IMG/VR virus record: IMGVR_UViG_3300010883_024114
Coordinates: 1-22,787 of that record
Length of the DNA: 22,787 nucleotides
From: a virus
Reading direction: 5' to 3' (one strand)
Each line of letters opens with the position of its first letter. The first letter of the stretch is position 1. The notes under the pieces were generated by a model. The model saw only the letters and a list, made by a program, of their open reading frames with translations. It was not told where the DNA came from and did not search any database. This document shows positions 15,744-22,787 of the stretch, in pieces. The position numbers and the translations under genes were made by a program.

Positions 15744-16005
15744 TATACAGAAAATCATAGATGAAGATATAAACCCAGGTCTTGAGATGCATGGTGGGTA
15801 TATTGCAATTCATAATTTTGATGAAGAGAACAAATCTTTAAAGCTGACGATGGGGGGCGGATGTCATGGCTGTGCATCATCAAAAATAACTATGATGCTT
15901 GGAGTTGAAAGACATTTCAGAGAAGTATTTCCAGACATCTGTGAGATTACAGATGTTACAGATCATCTAGCTGGTGAAAATCCTTATTATCCACAGGGGC
16001 AATAG
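15730..16005 (+). CDS. nfuA: NfuA/NifU C-terminal domain-type Fe-S carrier
   Basis: A 91-residue protein starting at ATG 15730, inside the iscU 3' end (14-base overlap). It carries HGGYIAI, then GGGCHGCASSKITMMLGVERHFREVFPDI, the NifU-C fold with the CxxC pair that bridges a 4Fe-4S cluster between two subunits. Only the Nfu domain is present; the degenerate A-type domain of E. coli NfuA is missing. It would take clusters from IscU and hand them to client enzymes, aconitase being a known client type for Nfu proteins. A farther upstream in-frame start at 15691 would add 13 residues unlike the family, so I prefer 15730. The iscA-type gene begins directly after its stop. Confidence 0.9.
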   Translation: MTRDDIQKIIDEDINPGLEMHGGYIAIHNFDEENKSLKLTMGGGCHGCASSKITMMLGVERHFREVFPDICEITDVTDHLAGENPYYPQGQ

Positions 16006-16338
16006 ATGGCAATAACAATGACAGAGTTTGCAACAGACAGAATTTCAGCTATGCTTGATAGAAGCCAGATGGATCGTGAAGCTGCATATCTTAGAGTCGG
16101 GTTACGGTCAGGCGGCTGCTCAGGATATTCTTATATTTTTGAGTTCACAGATAAGCGTGAAGAACACGACAAGATTTTTGAGTTCGGATCAGTTAAAATT
16201 TGTGTAGATAAAAAATCTTATTTATTCTTGAACGGCATGGAGATAGACTATGAAGAATCACCATTCAAGTCTGGAATTAAGATAAATAATCCAATGACTT
16301 CTAGGACTTGTGGTTGTGGCGAGTCAGTCGCCTTCTGA
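16006..16338 (+). CDS. iscA: A-type Fe-S carrier (IscA/ErpA/SufA family)
   Basis: A 110-residue A-type carrier with the three invariant cysteines: C38 in RSGGCSGYSY and C102/C104 in the C-terminal TCGCGESVAF. The 63-residue gap and the CGCG-x-S ending are those of the family. It receives clusters or iron and passes them to apo-enzymes. Which subfamily (IscA, SufA or ErpA) cannot be resolved by eye; the symbol is generic. ATG follows the nfu stop with no gap, and the TGA is the start of a GAGG used by the next gene, so the four genes from 15357 are translationally linked. Confidence 0.92.
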   Translation: MAITMTEFATDRISAMLDRSQMDREAAYLRVGLRSGGCSGYSYIFEFTDKREEHDKIFEFGSVKICVDKKSYLFLNGMEIDYEESPFKSGIKINNPMTSRTCGCGESVAF

Positions 16339-16340
16339 GG
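16337..16340 (+). promoter_or_regulatory. Ribosome binding site deciding the clpP-like start
   Basis: GAGG overlaps the iscA stop codon and lies 5 bases before GTG 16346. The alternative in-frame GTG at 16310 lies within iscA. Confidence 0.65.
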
Positions 16341-16345
16341 TATAC

Positions 16346-16948
16346 GTGAAGTGGACTACAAAAATTTCCGGACTTTTAAAGGATGTGGAGCTAAGAAAGA
16401 ATCCAGTTCTCATTAGAGTTAATAAGTTTGATGAAAAATCAACAAAAGAATTTCAGGATCAGGTTGCACAAGCACACAATACTGGGCAGAAGATAATACC
16501 AGTAGTTATAGACTCATACGGAGGCCAAGTCTATAGTCTAATGGCAATGATAAGCGCAATAAAGAATTCAGAGATTCCAGTTGCAACAATTGTAGAGGGA
16601 AAGGCGATGTCTTGCGGAGCAATTCTATTTAGCTTTGGTGAAGAAGGATACAGGTTCATGGATCCAAATGCAACTGTTATGATTCATGATGTCTCTTCTA
16701 TGGAAAGAGGAAAGGTCGAAGAAATAAAGGCATCTGCTGAAGAGACAGATCGTCTTAATAAGACAGTTTATGAAATGATGGCATTAAATTGCGGCAAAAG
16801 AAAGGATCATTTTTTAAAAATAGTCCATAAGAAGGGACATGCAGACTGGTATCTTGACGCCGAAGAGGCCAAGAAGCATAATTTAGCAAATCAGATAAGG
16901 GTTCCATCCCTTAGAATAAACATTAATGTCGATATAGAATTCGATTAA
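16346..16948 (+). CDS. clpP: ClpP-like serine protease
   Basis: A 200-residue crotonase-fold serine protease from GTG 16346. The oxyanion region is DSYGGQVYS (56-64), the nucleophile is S89 in GKAMSCGAI, the catalytic His is H114 in PNATVMIHDVSS, and the likely Asp is D167 in HADWYLDAEEA. The Ser is followed by Cys rather than the usual Met. The length matches mature ClpP. No ClpX/ClpA-like ATPase is nearby, so it would have to use a host unfoldase, act alone or form mixed rings. Phages use ClpP-fold enzymes as prohead proteases. Its place between Fe-S and carbon genes, far from capsid genes, makes a role in infected-cell proteolysis at least as likely. Confidence 0.87.
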   Translation: MKWTTKISGLLKDVELRKNPVLIRVNKFDEKSTKEFQDQVAQAHNTGQKIIPVVIDSYGGQVYSLMAMISAIKNSEIPVATIVEGKAMSCGAILFSFGEEGYRFMDPNATVMIHDVSSMERGKVEEIKASAEETDRLNKTVYEMMALNCGKRKDHFLKIVHKKGHADWYLDAEEAKKHNLANQIRVPSLRININVDIEFD

Positions 16949-16961
16949 CCGGAGATAGACT

Positions 16962-18536
16962 ATGATTTTTTCAGACCCGAACATTAGAATAGACAGCAAA
17001 GATACATACCCAGATATTCTTGATATAGGTGCTATGAATTTTCTTGCTGAGCTAACAAGAAAATTTAGACCAGAGCTAATAAGTCTTTTAGAGCGGAGAG
17101 AAGAGCGTCAAAACTTTTATGATGAGGGATACTCTCCAGATTTTCTATCTGAAAATGAAGACATTAGGTCTGATGATTGGAGGGTTGCAGATATACCAGA
17201 TGATCTTAAAGATAGAAGGGTAGAGATTACTGGTCCTGTTGATAGAAAGATGATCATTAATGCAATGAACTCTGGCGCAAATGTATTCATGGCAGACTTT
17301 GAAGACTCTCTCTCCCCAACATGGAGTAATGTTGTAGTTGGTCAGAGAAATCTAAAGGATGCTGTCGTAAAAAAAATTACATACGAGCATCCCACAAAAG
17401 GAACTTATAAGCTTAATAATAAAACAGCAGTCTTATTTGTAAGGCCAAGGGGACTTCATCTTAATGAAGCACATTTTTTAATTGATGATAAGCCAATACC
17501 TGCATCACTTTTTGATTTTGGATTATTCTTCTTCCACAATGTTCATGAACAAATATCCCGAGAAACAGGATCATATTTTTATCTTCCAAAAATCGAACAT
17601 CACTTAGAAGCAAGATGGTGGAATGATGTATTTAATTGGGCACAAGACAAGCTAGAAGTACCAAGGGGAACGGTTAGGGCAACAGTCTTAATAGAGACTC
17701 TTCCTGCAGCCTTCCAGATGGATGATATTTTATGGGAGCTTCAGGATCACTCTGCAGGCTTAAACTGCGGGCGGTGGGATTATATCTTTAGCTACATTAA
17801 GACATTTAGAAATCATGAAAATAAAGTCTTGCCAGACAGATCCTTAGTAACAATGGACAGGAAATTTATGAGATCATATAGTGATCTATTGATCAAAACT
17901 TGTCATAAGAGAGGTATTCATGCTATGGGCGGAATGGCTGCACAAATACCAATTAAGGGAGATCTTGCTGCAAATAATATTGCAATGGATGCAGTTAAAT
18001 CTGACAAATTTCGCGAAGTAACATCTGGACATGATGGAACCTGGGTAGCTCATCCCGGACTTGTACCTATCGCAAGAGAAGTATTTGATGAGTATATGAA
18101 AGATTCAAATCAGATTAGTAAACAAATTGATAGAGAAATCAAATCAATAGATCTGCTAAGGTGTCCCGATGGACTTATTACTTTTGATGGCCTGAGAAAG
18201 AATATAAATATAGGAATACTGTATATTGAAAATTGGCTACGAGGAAATGGATGTGTTCCTCTTTATAATCTTATGGAAGATGCAGCAACTGCTGAGATAT
18301 CCAGAACACAAGTGTGGCAGTGGATAAGACATCAAAAATTTGATACGAATGTATTTGATAGAATTTTAGATGAAGAATTGCTAAAGATAAGGATAGACGT
18401 AGGAGAAGATCTATTTCTGTCTGGTCGATATCATCAGGCTGCACAGCTCTTCGAAGGACTTTCAACTTCTAGTAATTTAACAAATTTCTTAACAGTTCCA
18501 GCATATCATATGCTGGTTGGAGATATTGATGATTGA
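16962..18536 (+). CDS. aceB: Malate synthase A
   Basis: A full-length, 524-residue malate synthase (E. coli AceB is 533): glyoxylate + acetyl-CoA + water gives malate + CoA, the second step of the glyoxylate bypass. Conserved blocks: [32 protein letters not shown] (108-121), RPRGLHL with catalytic R163, [15 protein letters not shown] with E245, [20 protein letters not shown] with D273, [31 protein letters not shown], and [13 protein letters not shown] with the probable catalytic base D440. No substitution in these residues is apparent, so it should be active. It is of type A, not the longer type G with its large insertion. It has a CGGAG ribosome binding site and overlaps isocitrate lyase by 8 bases at its 3' end. 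Confidence 0.97.
   Translation: MIFSDPNIRIDSKDTYPDILDIGAMNFLAELTRKFRPELISLLERREERQNFYDEGYSPDFLSENEDIRSDDWRVADIPDDLKDRRVEITGPVDRKMIINAMNSGANVFMADFEDSLSPTWSNVVVGQRNLKDAVVKKITYEHPTKGTYKLNNKTAVLFVRPRGLHLNEAHFLIDDKPIPASLFDFGLFFFHNVHEQISRETGSYFYLPKIEHHLEARWWNDVFNWAQDKLEVPRGTVRATVLIETLPAAFQMDDILWELQDHSAGLNCGRWDYIFSYIKTFRNHENKVLPDRSLVTMDRKFMRSYSDLLIKTCHKRGIHAMGGMAAQIPIKGDLAANNIAMDAVKSDKFREVTSGHDGTWVAHPGLVPIAREVFDEYMKDSNQISKQIDREIKSIDLLRCPDGLITFDGLRKNINIGILYIENWLRGNGCVPLYNLMEDAATAEISRTQVWQWIRHQKFDTNVFDRILDEELLKIRIDVGEDLFLSGRYHQAAQLFEGLSTSSNLTNFLTVPAYHMLVGDIDD
18519..18522 (+). promoter_or_regulatory. Ribosome binding site deciding the aceA start
   Basis: GGAG inside the 3' end of aceB lies 6 bases before ATG 18529. 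An in-frame TTG at 18517 overlaps it and is rejected. Confidence 0.75.
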
Positions 18537-19842
18537 TGATAATGGATATTGCATTCTTTGTGCTAAGCATGAGAATCAGTGCAGGTGCGATGAGGAAGAA
18601 CAGAAGCCTAGCGATAGGTGGGAGGGAATTAAGAGAGACTGGACTGCCATGGATATTAATGCGCTTAGGGGAAGAGTTAAAATAGAATATTCTCTTGCAG
18701 AACTAGGATCAAGAAAACTATGGGATCTTCTCAAACAAGAAGAGCCGGTTGCTGCCCTTGGCGCGCTAACTGGAAATCAAGCAGTTCAGCAAGTAAGGGC
18801 TGGGCTTAATGGGATATATGTTAGCGGATGGCAAGTTGCAGCTGATGCAAATCTTTCTGGACAGACATATCCAGACCAGAGCTTATATCCAGCAAACAGT
18901 GTTCCTGCGCTAGTAAAGAGAATTAATCAGTCCCTACATAGAGCAGATCAAATTGAAAGCTCAGAGGGAATTCAGACAAGAGACTGGATGGTTCCAGTTA
19001 TAGCAGATGCTGAAGCCGGCTTCGGCGGACCATTAAACGCATATGAGATGATGAAAGCAATGATAGAGTCAGGAGCAGCAGGAGTCCACTTTGAAGATCA
19101 GCTTTCATCTGAGAAAAAGTGTGGACATCTTGGAGGAAAAGTTTTATTACCAACATCACAGTTTATTAGAACACTAAAGGCAGCCAGGCTTGCAGCAGAC
19201 GTCATGGACGTTCCAGCAGTTTTAATTGCTAGAACAGATGCCAATAGCGCAAAACTAATAACATCTGATATAGATCCGAGCGATCATGAATTTTTAACTG
19301 GTGATAGAACAACTGAGGGATTTTATAGAATTACTGGGGGAATTGATTGCGCTATTGCAAGAGGTCTGGCATATGCTCCTTATGCAGATATGTTATGGTG
19401 TGAAACTTCAACTCCTGATCTAGGAGAGGCTCAAAAATTCGCTGATGCTATTCATGAAAAGTTTCCAGGCAAATTGCTTGCATATAATTGCTCGCCCTCA
19501 TTCAACTGGAGGAAGCATCTAGATGAAGTAACAATTTCAACATTCAGGCAGAAACTCAATAAAATGGGTTATAAGTTTCAGTTTGTAACTCTTGCAGGAT
19601 TTCATTCGCTTAATTATTCAATGTTTGAGCTATCTAGAAAATATAAAGACTATGCTATGTCTGCTTATGTTGAGCTACAAGATGAAGAATTTATGTCTGA
19701 ACATTTCGGGTACACTGCTACAAAGCACCAAAGAGAAGTCGGAACAGGATACTTTGATCATGTAAAAGAAGTTATCATGGGTGATGATGTATCATCGACT
19801 CTTGCGCTTAAGGGATCTACAGAGTCAGATCAGTTTGACTAG
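18529..19842 (+). CDS. aceA: Isocitrate lyase
   Basis: A full-length, 437-residue isocitrate lyase (E. coli AceA is 434): isocitrate gives glyoxylate + succinate. The family signature KKCGHL is at 196-201 with catalytic C198. Other conserved blocks are [112 protein letters not shown] and REVGTGYFD. All substrate- and Mg-binding segments I know of are intact. The first ~25 residues are unlike E. coli AceA and hold C8-x2-C11-x6-C18-x-C20, a possible metal-binding knuckle. It starts within the aceB stop region (ATGATTGA overlap), so the two enzymes are translationally coupled. No AceK kinase or IclR regulator is nearby. Confidence 0.97.
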   Translation: MIDDNGYCILCAKHENQCRCDEEEQKPSDRWEGIKRDWTAMDINALRGRVKIEYSLAELGSRKLWDLLKQEEPVAALGALTGNQAVQQVRAGLNGIYVSGWQVAADANLSGQTYPDQSLYPANSVPALVKRINQSLHRADQIESSEGIQTRDWMVPVIADAEAGFGGPLNAYEMMKAMIESGAAGVHFEDQLSSEKKCGHLGGKVLLPTSQFIRTLKAARLAADVMDVPAVLIARTDANSAKLITSDIDPSDHEFLTGDRTTEGFYRITGGIDCAIARGLAYAPYADMLWCETSTPDLGEAQKFADAIHEKFPGKLLAYNCSPSFNWRKHLDEVTISTFRQKLNKMGYKFQFVTLAGFHSLNYSMFELSRKYKDYAMSAYVELQDEEFMSEHFGYTATKHQREVGTGYFDHVKEVIMGDDVSSTLALKGSTESDQFD

Positions 19843-19854
19843 GATTTTTAAGAT

Positions 19855-20664
19855 ATGAGCAATGTAGTACTGTTTGACATGGATGGAACACTAACTCCTG
19901 CAAGAAAGAAAATAAGCAAGAGAATGGTTAGTTCAATAATTGATCTTCTTAAATACTCAGAGGTTGGAATCGTAACGGGAAGCGGCTTAGATTATTTAAA
20001 GGAACAGTGTTCAGATCTGTGGAATGATTCAAGGTTTTTATCAGCCGGAGATAAGCTGTGGGACATTGTACTATTGCCGTGCAATGGAACGCAACTATTG
20101 AGCTGGAGCGGAGATTCATGGTCACAGTCTCATAATGCGTCTATGAGAAGCAAACTAGGCAATGAATCGATTGATAGACTATTTCAAGGAATCTCACATC
20201 TTCAGACAAAATATATTGATGATTATTTCGGAATAACCCCGCTGACTGGTCACTTTATTTCAAGCAGAGGATCATTAATTAACTGGTGTCCTATTGGAAG
20301 AAATGCTAGTGATAAAGATAGGAAGAGATTTTCCAAGATTGATGAAGGGCATAGTGTTAGATTGAGAATGATGGATCAGTTATTAGAGTGGATGAGAAGC
20401 TATAATATTGAAAATATAACTGTTGCGCTAGGCGGAAGCACGTCACTTGATATCTATCCTAATGGATGGGATAAGACGTATGCATTAAACCATTTCCCTG
20501 ATGATATTATTCCGTGGTTTGTTGGAGACAAATGCACGGGAACTGGAAATGATAGATCAATTTATGAGAAACTTTTAAAGTCTGGAAACTCATTTGAAAC
20601 ATCTGGGCCTAATGAAACAATTAAAATAATTCGTGATAAAATTATTCCCGGGATAAAAGAATAG
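19855..20664 (+). CDS. Eukaryote-type phosphomannomutase (HAD-IIB)
   Basis: A 269-residue HAD-fold enzyme of the PMM1/PMM2 kind: mannose-6-phosphate to mannose-1-phosphate, feeding GDP-mannose. It has the nucleophile motif FDMDGTLTPAR (D8, D10), GIVTGSGLDYLKEQ, LPCNGTQLL, the cap-domain substrate block SLINWCPIGRNAS (140-152), GGSTSLDIYPNGWDKTYAL (193-211) and the metal-binding FVGDKCTGTGND (222-233). The last three blocks are those that set PMMs apart from ordinary Cof-type HAD phosphatases. The length is slightly above human PMM2 (246). Most bacteria use the unrelated ManB/AlgC phosphohexomutase. It is weakly provided with a ribosome binding site (AGGA overlapping the aceA stop). Confidence 0.9.
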   Translation: MSNVVLFDMDGTLTPARKKISKRMVSSIIDLLKYSEVGIVTGSGLDYLKEQCSDLWNDSRFLSAGDKLWDIVLLPCNGTQLLSWSGDSWSQSHNASMRSKLGNESIDRLFQGISHLQTKYIDDYFGITPLTGHFISSRGSLINWCPIGRNASDKDRKRFSKIDEGHSVRLRMMDQLLEWMRSYNIENITVALGGSTSLDIYPNGWDKTYALNHFPDDIIPWFVGDKCTGTGNDRSIYEKLLKSGNSFETSGPNETIKIIRDKIIPGIKE

Positions 20665-21447
20665 ATGGATGAGTGGAGTAGGATGGTGGATGGTAATGTT
20701 TCCACTAGAAACATAGAAAACGTGTTTACGTGTTTTTGTGGAAATCATCCGTTGCCAGAGTTTCCGCCGTATGAGAGCAGACATAGAGCTGGAGAAAAAG
20801 GAAACAATATATTAGTGTCTGGTGTGGCAAGATCTGGAAGCACAGTATGCTGGCAGATAATCAATCTATTAAATGATAAAAGAGTTCTAAAGTCACACGG
20901 ATTCTCAGATTGTTGCCCGACAATGTTTAGATTTGAAAAAGTTATAGTTACAGTCAGACATCCGTTTGATGCCTATTATTCGTTTAAGAGAGCCTTTGGT
21001 GATAAAGATCCCCAGGATCTGCTGGCTGGGCAGTGGAATGATGTTGGTGCTTTCGTACTATTAAAGAAGCTACAGAGTTCAATCAAATACAGACCAGACA
21101 TGGATATAGTGTTTTTAAAATACGAAGATTTCTGGTCGAAAGATAGGGAGAGAATATTATTTTTATCAGAGTTTATCGGTAAAGAGATAAATGAAGAAGA
21201 ATTAGAAAAAATTCTATCAGAGACTTCTCTAGACAGAAATATTAAAATATCAAATAGCGGTGGCCAAGATTTTAGCGATGAAAGCAAATATAGAGATACA
21301 ATTCTTCCACGAATTCATTCTGGCCATGTTGGAGAAAAAAGAGGGATTCCAGGACAGGGATCTCAGCTCAAGCCCGAAGAGAAGGATAGAATATTAAAAA
21401 ATATAGAGTGGGTATTTGATGAGTTCGGATACAATAAGGTATGTTGA
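20665..21447 (+). CDS. PAPS-dependent sulfotransferase
   Basis: A 260-residue sulfotransferase-fold protein. The 5'-phosphosulfate loop is ILVSGVARSGSTVCWQI (49-65), and the 3'-phosphate-binding strand and helix are VIVTVRHPFDAYYSF (93-107) with R98. FLKYEDFW follows, as in many sulfotransferases, and the C-terminus HVGEKRGIPGQGSQLKPEEKD then a helix ending FDEFGY matches the usual 'G.w...L....' ending. It would move sulfate from PAPS to a hydroxyl or amine of a glycan, lipid or small molecule; the acceptor is unknown. The first 40 residues, with CFC and proline-rich text, are not part of the core fold. ATG follows the phosphomannomutase stop directly, so the pair is co-expressed and may act on one glycan. 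Confidence 0.85.
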   Translation: MDEWSRMVDGNVSTRNIENVFTCFCGNHPLPEFPPYESRHRAGEKGNNILVSGVARSGSTVCWQIINLLNDKRVLKSHGFSDCCPTMFRFEKVIVTVRHPFDAYYSFKRAFGDKDPQDLLAGQWNDVGAFVLLKKLQSSIKYRPDMDIVFLKYEDFWSKDRERILFLSEFIGKEINEEELEKILSETSLDRNIKISNSGGQDFSDESKYRDTILPRIHSGHVGEKRGIPGQGSQLKPEEKDRILKNIEWVFDEFGYNKVC

Positions 21448-21450
21448 TAA

Positions 21451-21478
21451 TGTACACATTTCTATATTTGTTTATAAT
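21451..21478 (+). promoter_or_regulatory. Putative sigma70-type promoter for tRNA-Thr
   Basis: TGTACA (21451-21456; four of six consensus -35 bases), a 16-base spacer and a perfect TATAAT -10 (21473-21478). Transcription would start at about 21485, just before the tRNA 5' end at 21488. This is the best host-type promoter I found in the window. Confidence 0.55.
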
Positions 21479-21487
21479 GTAATATAT

Positions 21488-21563
21488 GCCACCGTAGCTC
21501 AGCTGGTAGAGCAGTGCTCTTGTAAAGCACCGGTCGGAGGTTCGAGTCCTCTCGGTGGCTCCA
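21488..21563 (+). tRNA. tRNA-Thr, anticodon UGU
   Basis: A complete 76-base cloverleaf with encoded CCA. Acceptor GCCACCG pairs with CGGTGGC, discriminator T, then CCA. D arm GCTC-AGCTGGTA-GAGC, anticodon arm GTGCT-CTTGTAA-AGCAC with anticodon TGT at 21521-21523, and T arm GGAGG-TTCGAGT-CCTCT with the TTCGA loop. It reads ACA (and by wobble ACG), and A-ending Thr codons are frequent in the neighbouring AT-rich genes. Its own promoter sits directly upstream. No intron or truncation. Confidence 0.97.
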
Positions 21564-21586
21564 TAATATCTAGTGGGGGATAGAAA

Positions 21587-22159
21587 ATGAAAGAAGAATT
21601 AGATAAGAAACTCGTTAAGGCATTTCCCCTCCTCTATGGTGATAGGCATGCTTCGATGCAATCAACCGCTATGTGCTGGGGTTTCCCTGGCGATGGGTGG
21701 TTTGATATCATCTGGGATCTATCCTCAAAACTTGAACCTCTCATCCAGAAGTTCATTGACGATAATCCCAATATGCCCTGTTACGGATGTGGTTGTGCAA
21801 AGAAGAGTCACTACGGATGTAAGACTAGGAATCCCGGCAAGTGTCTGGCGATACATGTTGATCCAGAGTCGGAAGAGGTACCACCAGGTAACTACTTCGC
21901 CTGTTTTTGTGATGTTTATATAGGCAGCTATCCAAAAGCAGCACAGGTTAAAGAAAAGTTTGGTGGACTCAGGTTCTATATGACTTGTGGTACAGACGAG
22001 ATCTATGACCTTATTAGTGAGGCAGAGACTCTATCATGCAAGACCTGTGAAGAATGTGGAAAGCCCGGAGAAGAGCGGGCCACCGGCTGGATACATACCC
22101 TTTGTAATGACTGCCACGAAAACTGGGAAGAGATTCGATCAAAAAGATGGGAAAAGTAA
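21587..22159 (+). CDS. Phage protein with C-terminal zinc-ribbon-like Cys pairs
   Basis: A 190-residue protein with a GGGGGAT ribosome binding site. It contains GDGWFDIIWDLSSKLEPLI near the N-terminus, a Cys-rich insertion (CYGCGC at 65-70, C78, C86, CFC at 106-108), VKEKFGGLRFYM (121-132) and a C-terminal pair of CxxC knuckles (C154/C157 and C173/C176) in CEECGKPG and LCNDC. The GDGWFDIIW, KEKFGGLRFY and CE.CG blocks recur in a widespread family of phage proteins with no assigned function. The C-terminal knuckles probably bind zinc. The middle Cys insertion looks like an addition. Confidence 0.8.
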   Translation: MKEELDKKLVKAFPLLYGDRHASMQSTAMCWGFPGDGWFDIIWDLSSKLEPLIQKFIDDNPNMPCYGCGCAKKSHYGCKTRNPGKCLAIHVDPESEEVPPGNYFACFCDVYIGSYPKAAQVKEKFGGLRFYMTCGTDEIYDLISEAETLSCKTCEECGKPGEERATGWIHTLCNDCHENWEEIRSKRWEK

Positions 22160-22446
22160 TGAGGACAACATCACTTAAAACAATCTACCTTACAGAGAAA
22201 GAATTAAAGCAGGCTATATCCAACTGGATAGAACTAGAACATAAAGATACAGAACTGGCAATCCACTTAGAAGAAAATGTATGCGATATGTCTTGGTCAC
22301 AGGATGGTAAGGAGTTTATCATCTCATCGGACGGTGAGGTTGTTGATCGAGTTCGGGACACTGATAACCTTAGTGTGCTACATGAAGAGGAAGGAACCTA
22401 CTCTGTTGAAGAGGAAGATGAATATAAAGACTATGGCGGAGATTAA
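22159..22446 (+). CDS. Small acidic hypothetical protein
   Basis: A 95-residue protein from ATG 22159, which overlaps the previous TAA (TAATG), suggesting re-initiation. An in-frame ATG 12 bases upstream lacks a better ribosome binding site. It reads TIYLTEKELKQAISNWIE, then strands (DMSWSQDGKEFIISSDGEVVDRV) and a highly acidic C-terminus. No family or function is recognised. Confidence 0.65.
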   Translation: MRTTSLKTIYLTEKELKQAISNWIELEHKDTELAIHLEENVCDMSWSQDGKEFIISSDGEVVDRVRDTDNLSVLHEEEGTYSVEEEDEYKDYGGD

Positions 22447-22458
22447 AGAAGAATAAAA

Positions 22459-22659
22459 ATGACCACCGACAATAAATATAGGCATATTAAAGAAGGCTGT
22501 GTTGCCTATCAAGAAGGTGGAATGGGATGCCCAGATTGTTACTGTGGCCCCTCTTGTAAAGATGATTCTTGTCATATTTGTGGCGGCAATACACCAGAAA
22601 GAGTTGAAGAGCAGATTGAGCGGCTGGAAAAGATCGCAAAGCAAAAGGAAGAGAAATGA
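22459..22659 (+). CDS. Small Cys-rich protein, probable zinc knuckle
   Basis: A 66-residue protein with seven cysteines (14, 24, 27, 29, 33, 38, 41) in the first 41 residues, including CPDCYC and CHIC, followed by an amphipathic Glu/Lys helix (46-65). The pattern suggests one or two metal sites. It starts 12 bases after the upstream stop, with GAAGAA as a weak ribosome binding site, and overlaps the next gene by 4 bases (ATGA). No family is recognised. Confidence 0.65.
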   Translation: MTTDNKYRHIKEGCVAYQEGGMGCPDCYCGPSCKDDSCHICGGNTPERVEEQIERLEKIAKQKEEK

Positions 22660-22787
22660 AACCTGAAATTGAAGACACAGATATTATCATCAGACGAGCA
22701 GCAAACGGCTGGATCGTTTTCACTGGTTCAGAGTATGAAGAAGATCATTCTATGACGTCAGTGTACGAGGACGCTGAGACGACGTGG
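22656..22787 (+). CDS. Small hypothetical protein, 3' end beyond the window
   Basis: ATG overlaps the previous TGA (ATGA), with GGAAGAG as a good ribosome binding site 6 bases or so upstream. The first 44 codons are open to the window edge and read DTDIIIRRAANGWIVFTG then SVYEDAE, a pattern of short strands seen in small phage proteins of unknown role. Too little is present to assign a family. Confidence 0.6.
   Translation, partial: MKPEIEDTDIIIRRAANGWIVFTGSEYEEDHSMTSVYEDAETTW

Noticed and set aside
15357-19842. Interpretation as a bacterial chromosome fragment
   Set aside because: The metabolic genes are bacterial in type, but they share strand, overlaps and base composition with phage replication genes on one side and small phage genes with a tRNA on the other. 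A chimeric assembly cannot be wholly excluded without reads.
21444-21449. TTGATA as -35 for the tRNA promoter
   Set aside because: It is 23 bases from the -10, too far. TGTACA at 21451 has a normal 16-base spacer.
21488-21563. Phage attachment site at the tRNA 3' end
   Set aside because: No integrase gene or second copy of the tRNA 3' end is seen in the window. The tRNA is complete and has its own promoter.

Overview
The window looks like part of the genome of a large, AT-rich tailed phage, probably a marine phage of a proteobacterium. All genes lie on the + strand, tightly packed with start/stop overlaps. A virion (baseplate hub-like) gene sits at the left edge, followed by phage replication genes: a stand-alone family A DNA polymerase, gp32-like SSB, RecA/UvsX recombinase, FEN-type exonuclease and DnaB/gp41 helicase. 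Host type is inferred only from the bacterial-like accessory genes. The malate synthase A, isocitrate lyase and IscU resemble the enterobacterial proteins I remember, whereas the small membrane protein at 5534 resembles a family I know mainly from Alphaproteobacteria.

Layout. 1-2630: hub-like structural protein, cut by the left edge. 2662-5767: polymerase, HD hydrolase, a small protein, a di-iron ferritin-like protein and a small membrane protein. 5812-8213: two probable virion or assembly proteins; the second appears to continue through a -1 frameshift at a dnaX-type A AAA AAG site. 8205-9199: a self-contained SSB unit with an A5-6CT repeat leader, a hairpin, the SSB gene and a strong terminator. 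9258-15316: recombinase, exonuclease, helicase and B12-dependent ribonucleotide reductase. 15357-16338: iscU, nfu and an iscA-type gene. 16346-19842: a ClpP-like protease, then complete malate synthase and isocitrate lyase genes that overlap. 19855-21447: a eukaryote-type phosphomannomutase and a sulfotransferase. 21451-21563: a promoter and tRNA-Thr(UGU). 21587-end: small, mostly Cys-rich phage proteins.

The most striking content is the 15.3-19.8 kb block. It holds both enzymes of the glyoxylate bypass directly downstream of Fe-S assembly and carrier proteins. Aconitase, which makes the isocitrate used by isocitrate lyase, is a 4Fe-4S enzyme. One coherent reading is that the phage keeps Fe-S enzymes charged and routes carbon past the decarboxylating TCA steps during infection. 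The B12-dependent reductase avoids the need for a di-iron class I enzyme for dNTP supply. Phosphomannomutase plus sulfotransferase suggests mannose-based and sulfated glycan chemistry at the cell surface or virion. These functional links are inference; the enzyme identities rest on visible motifs.
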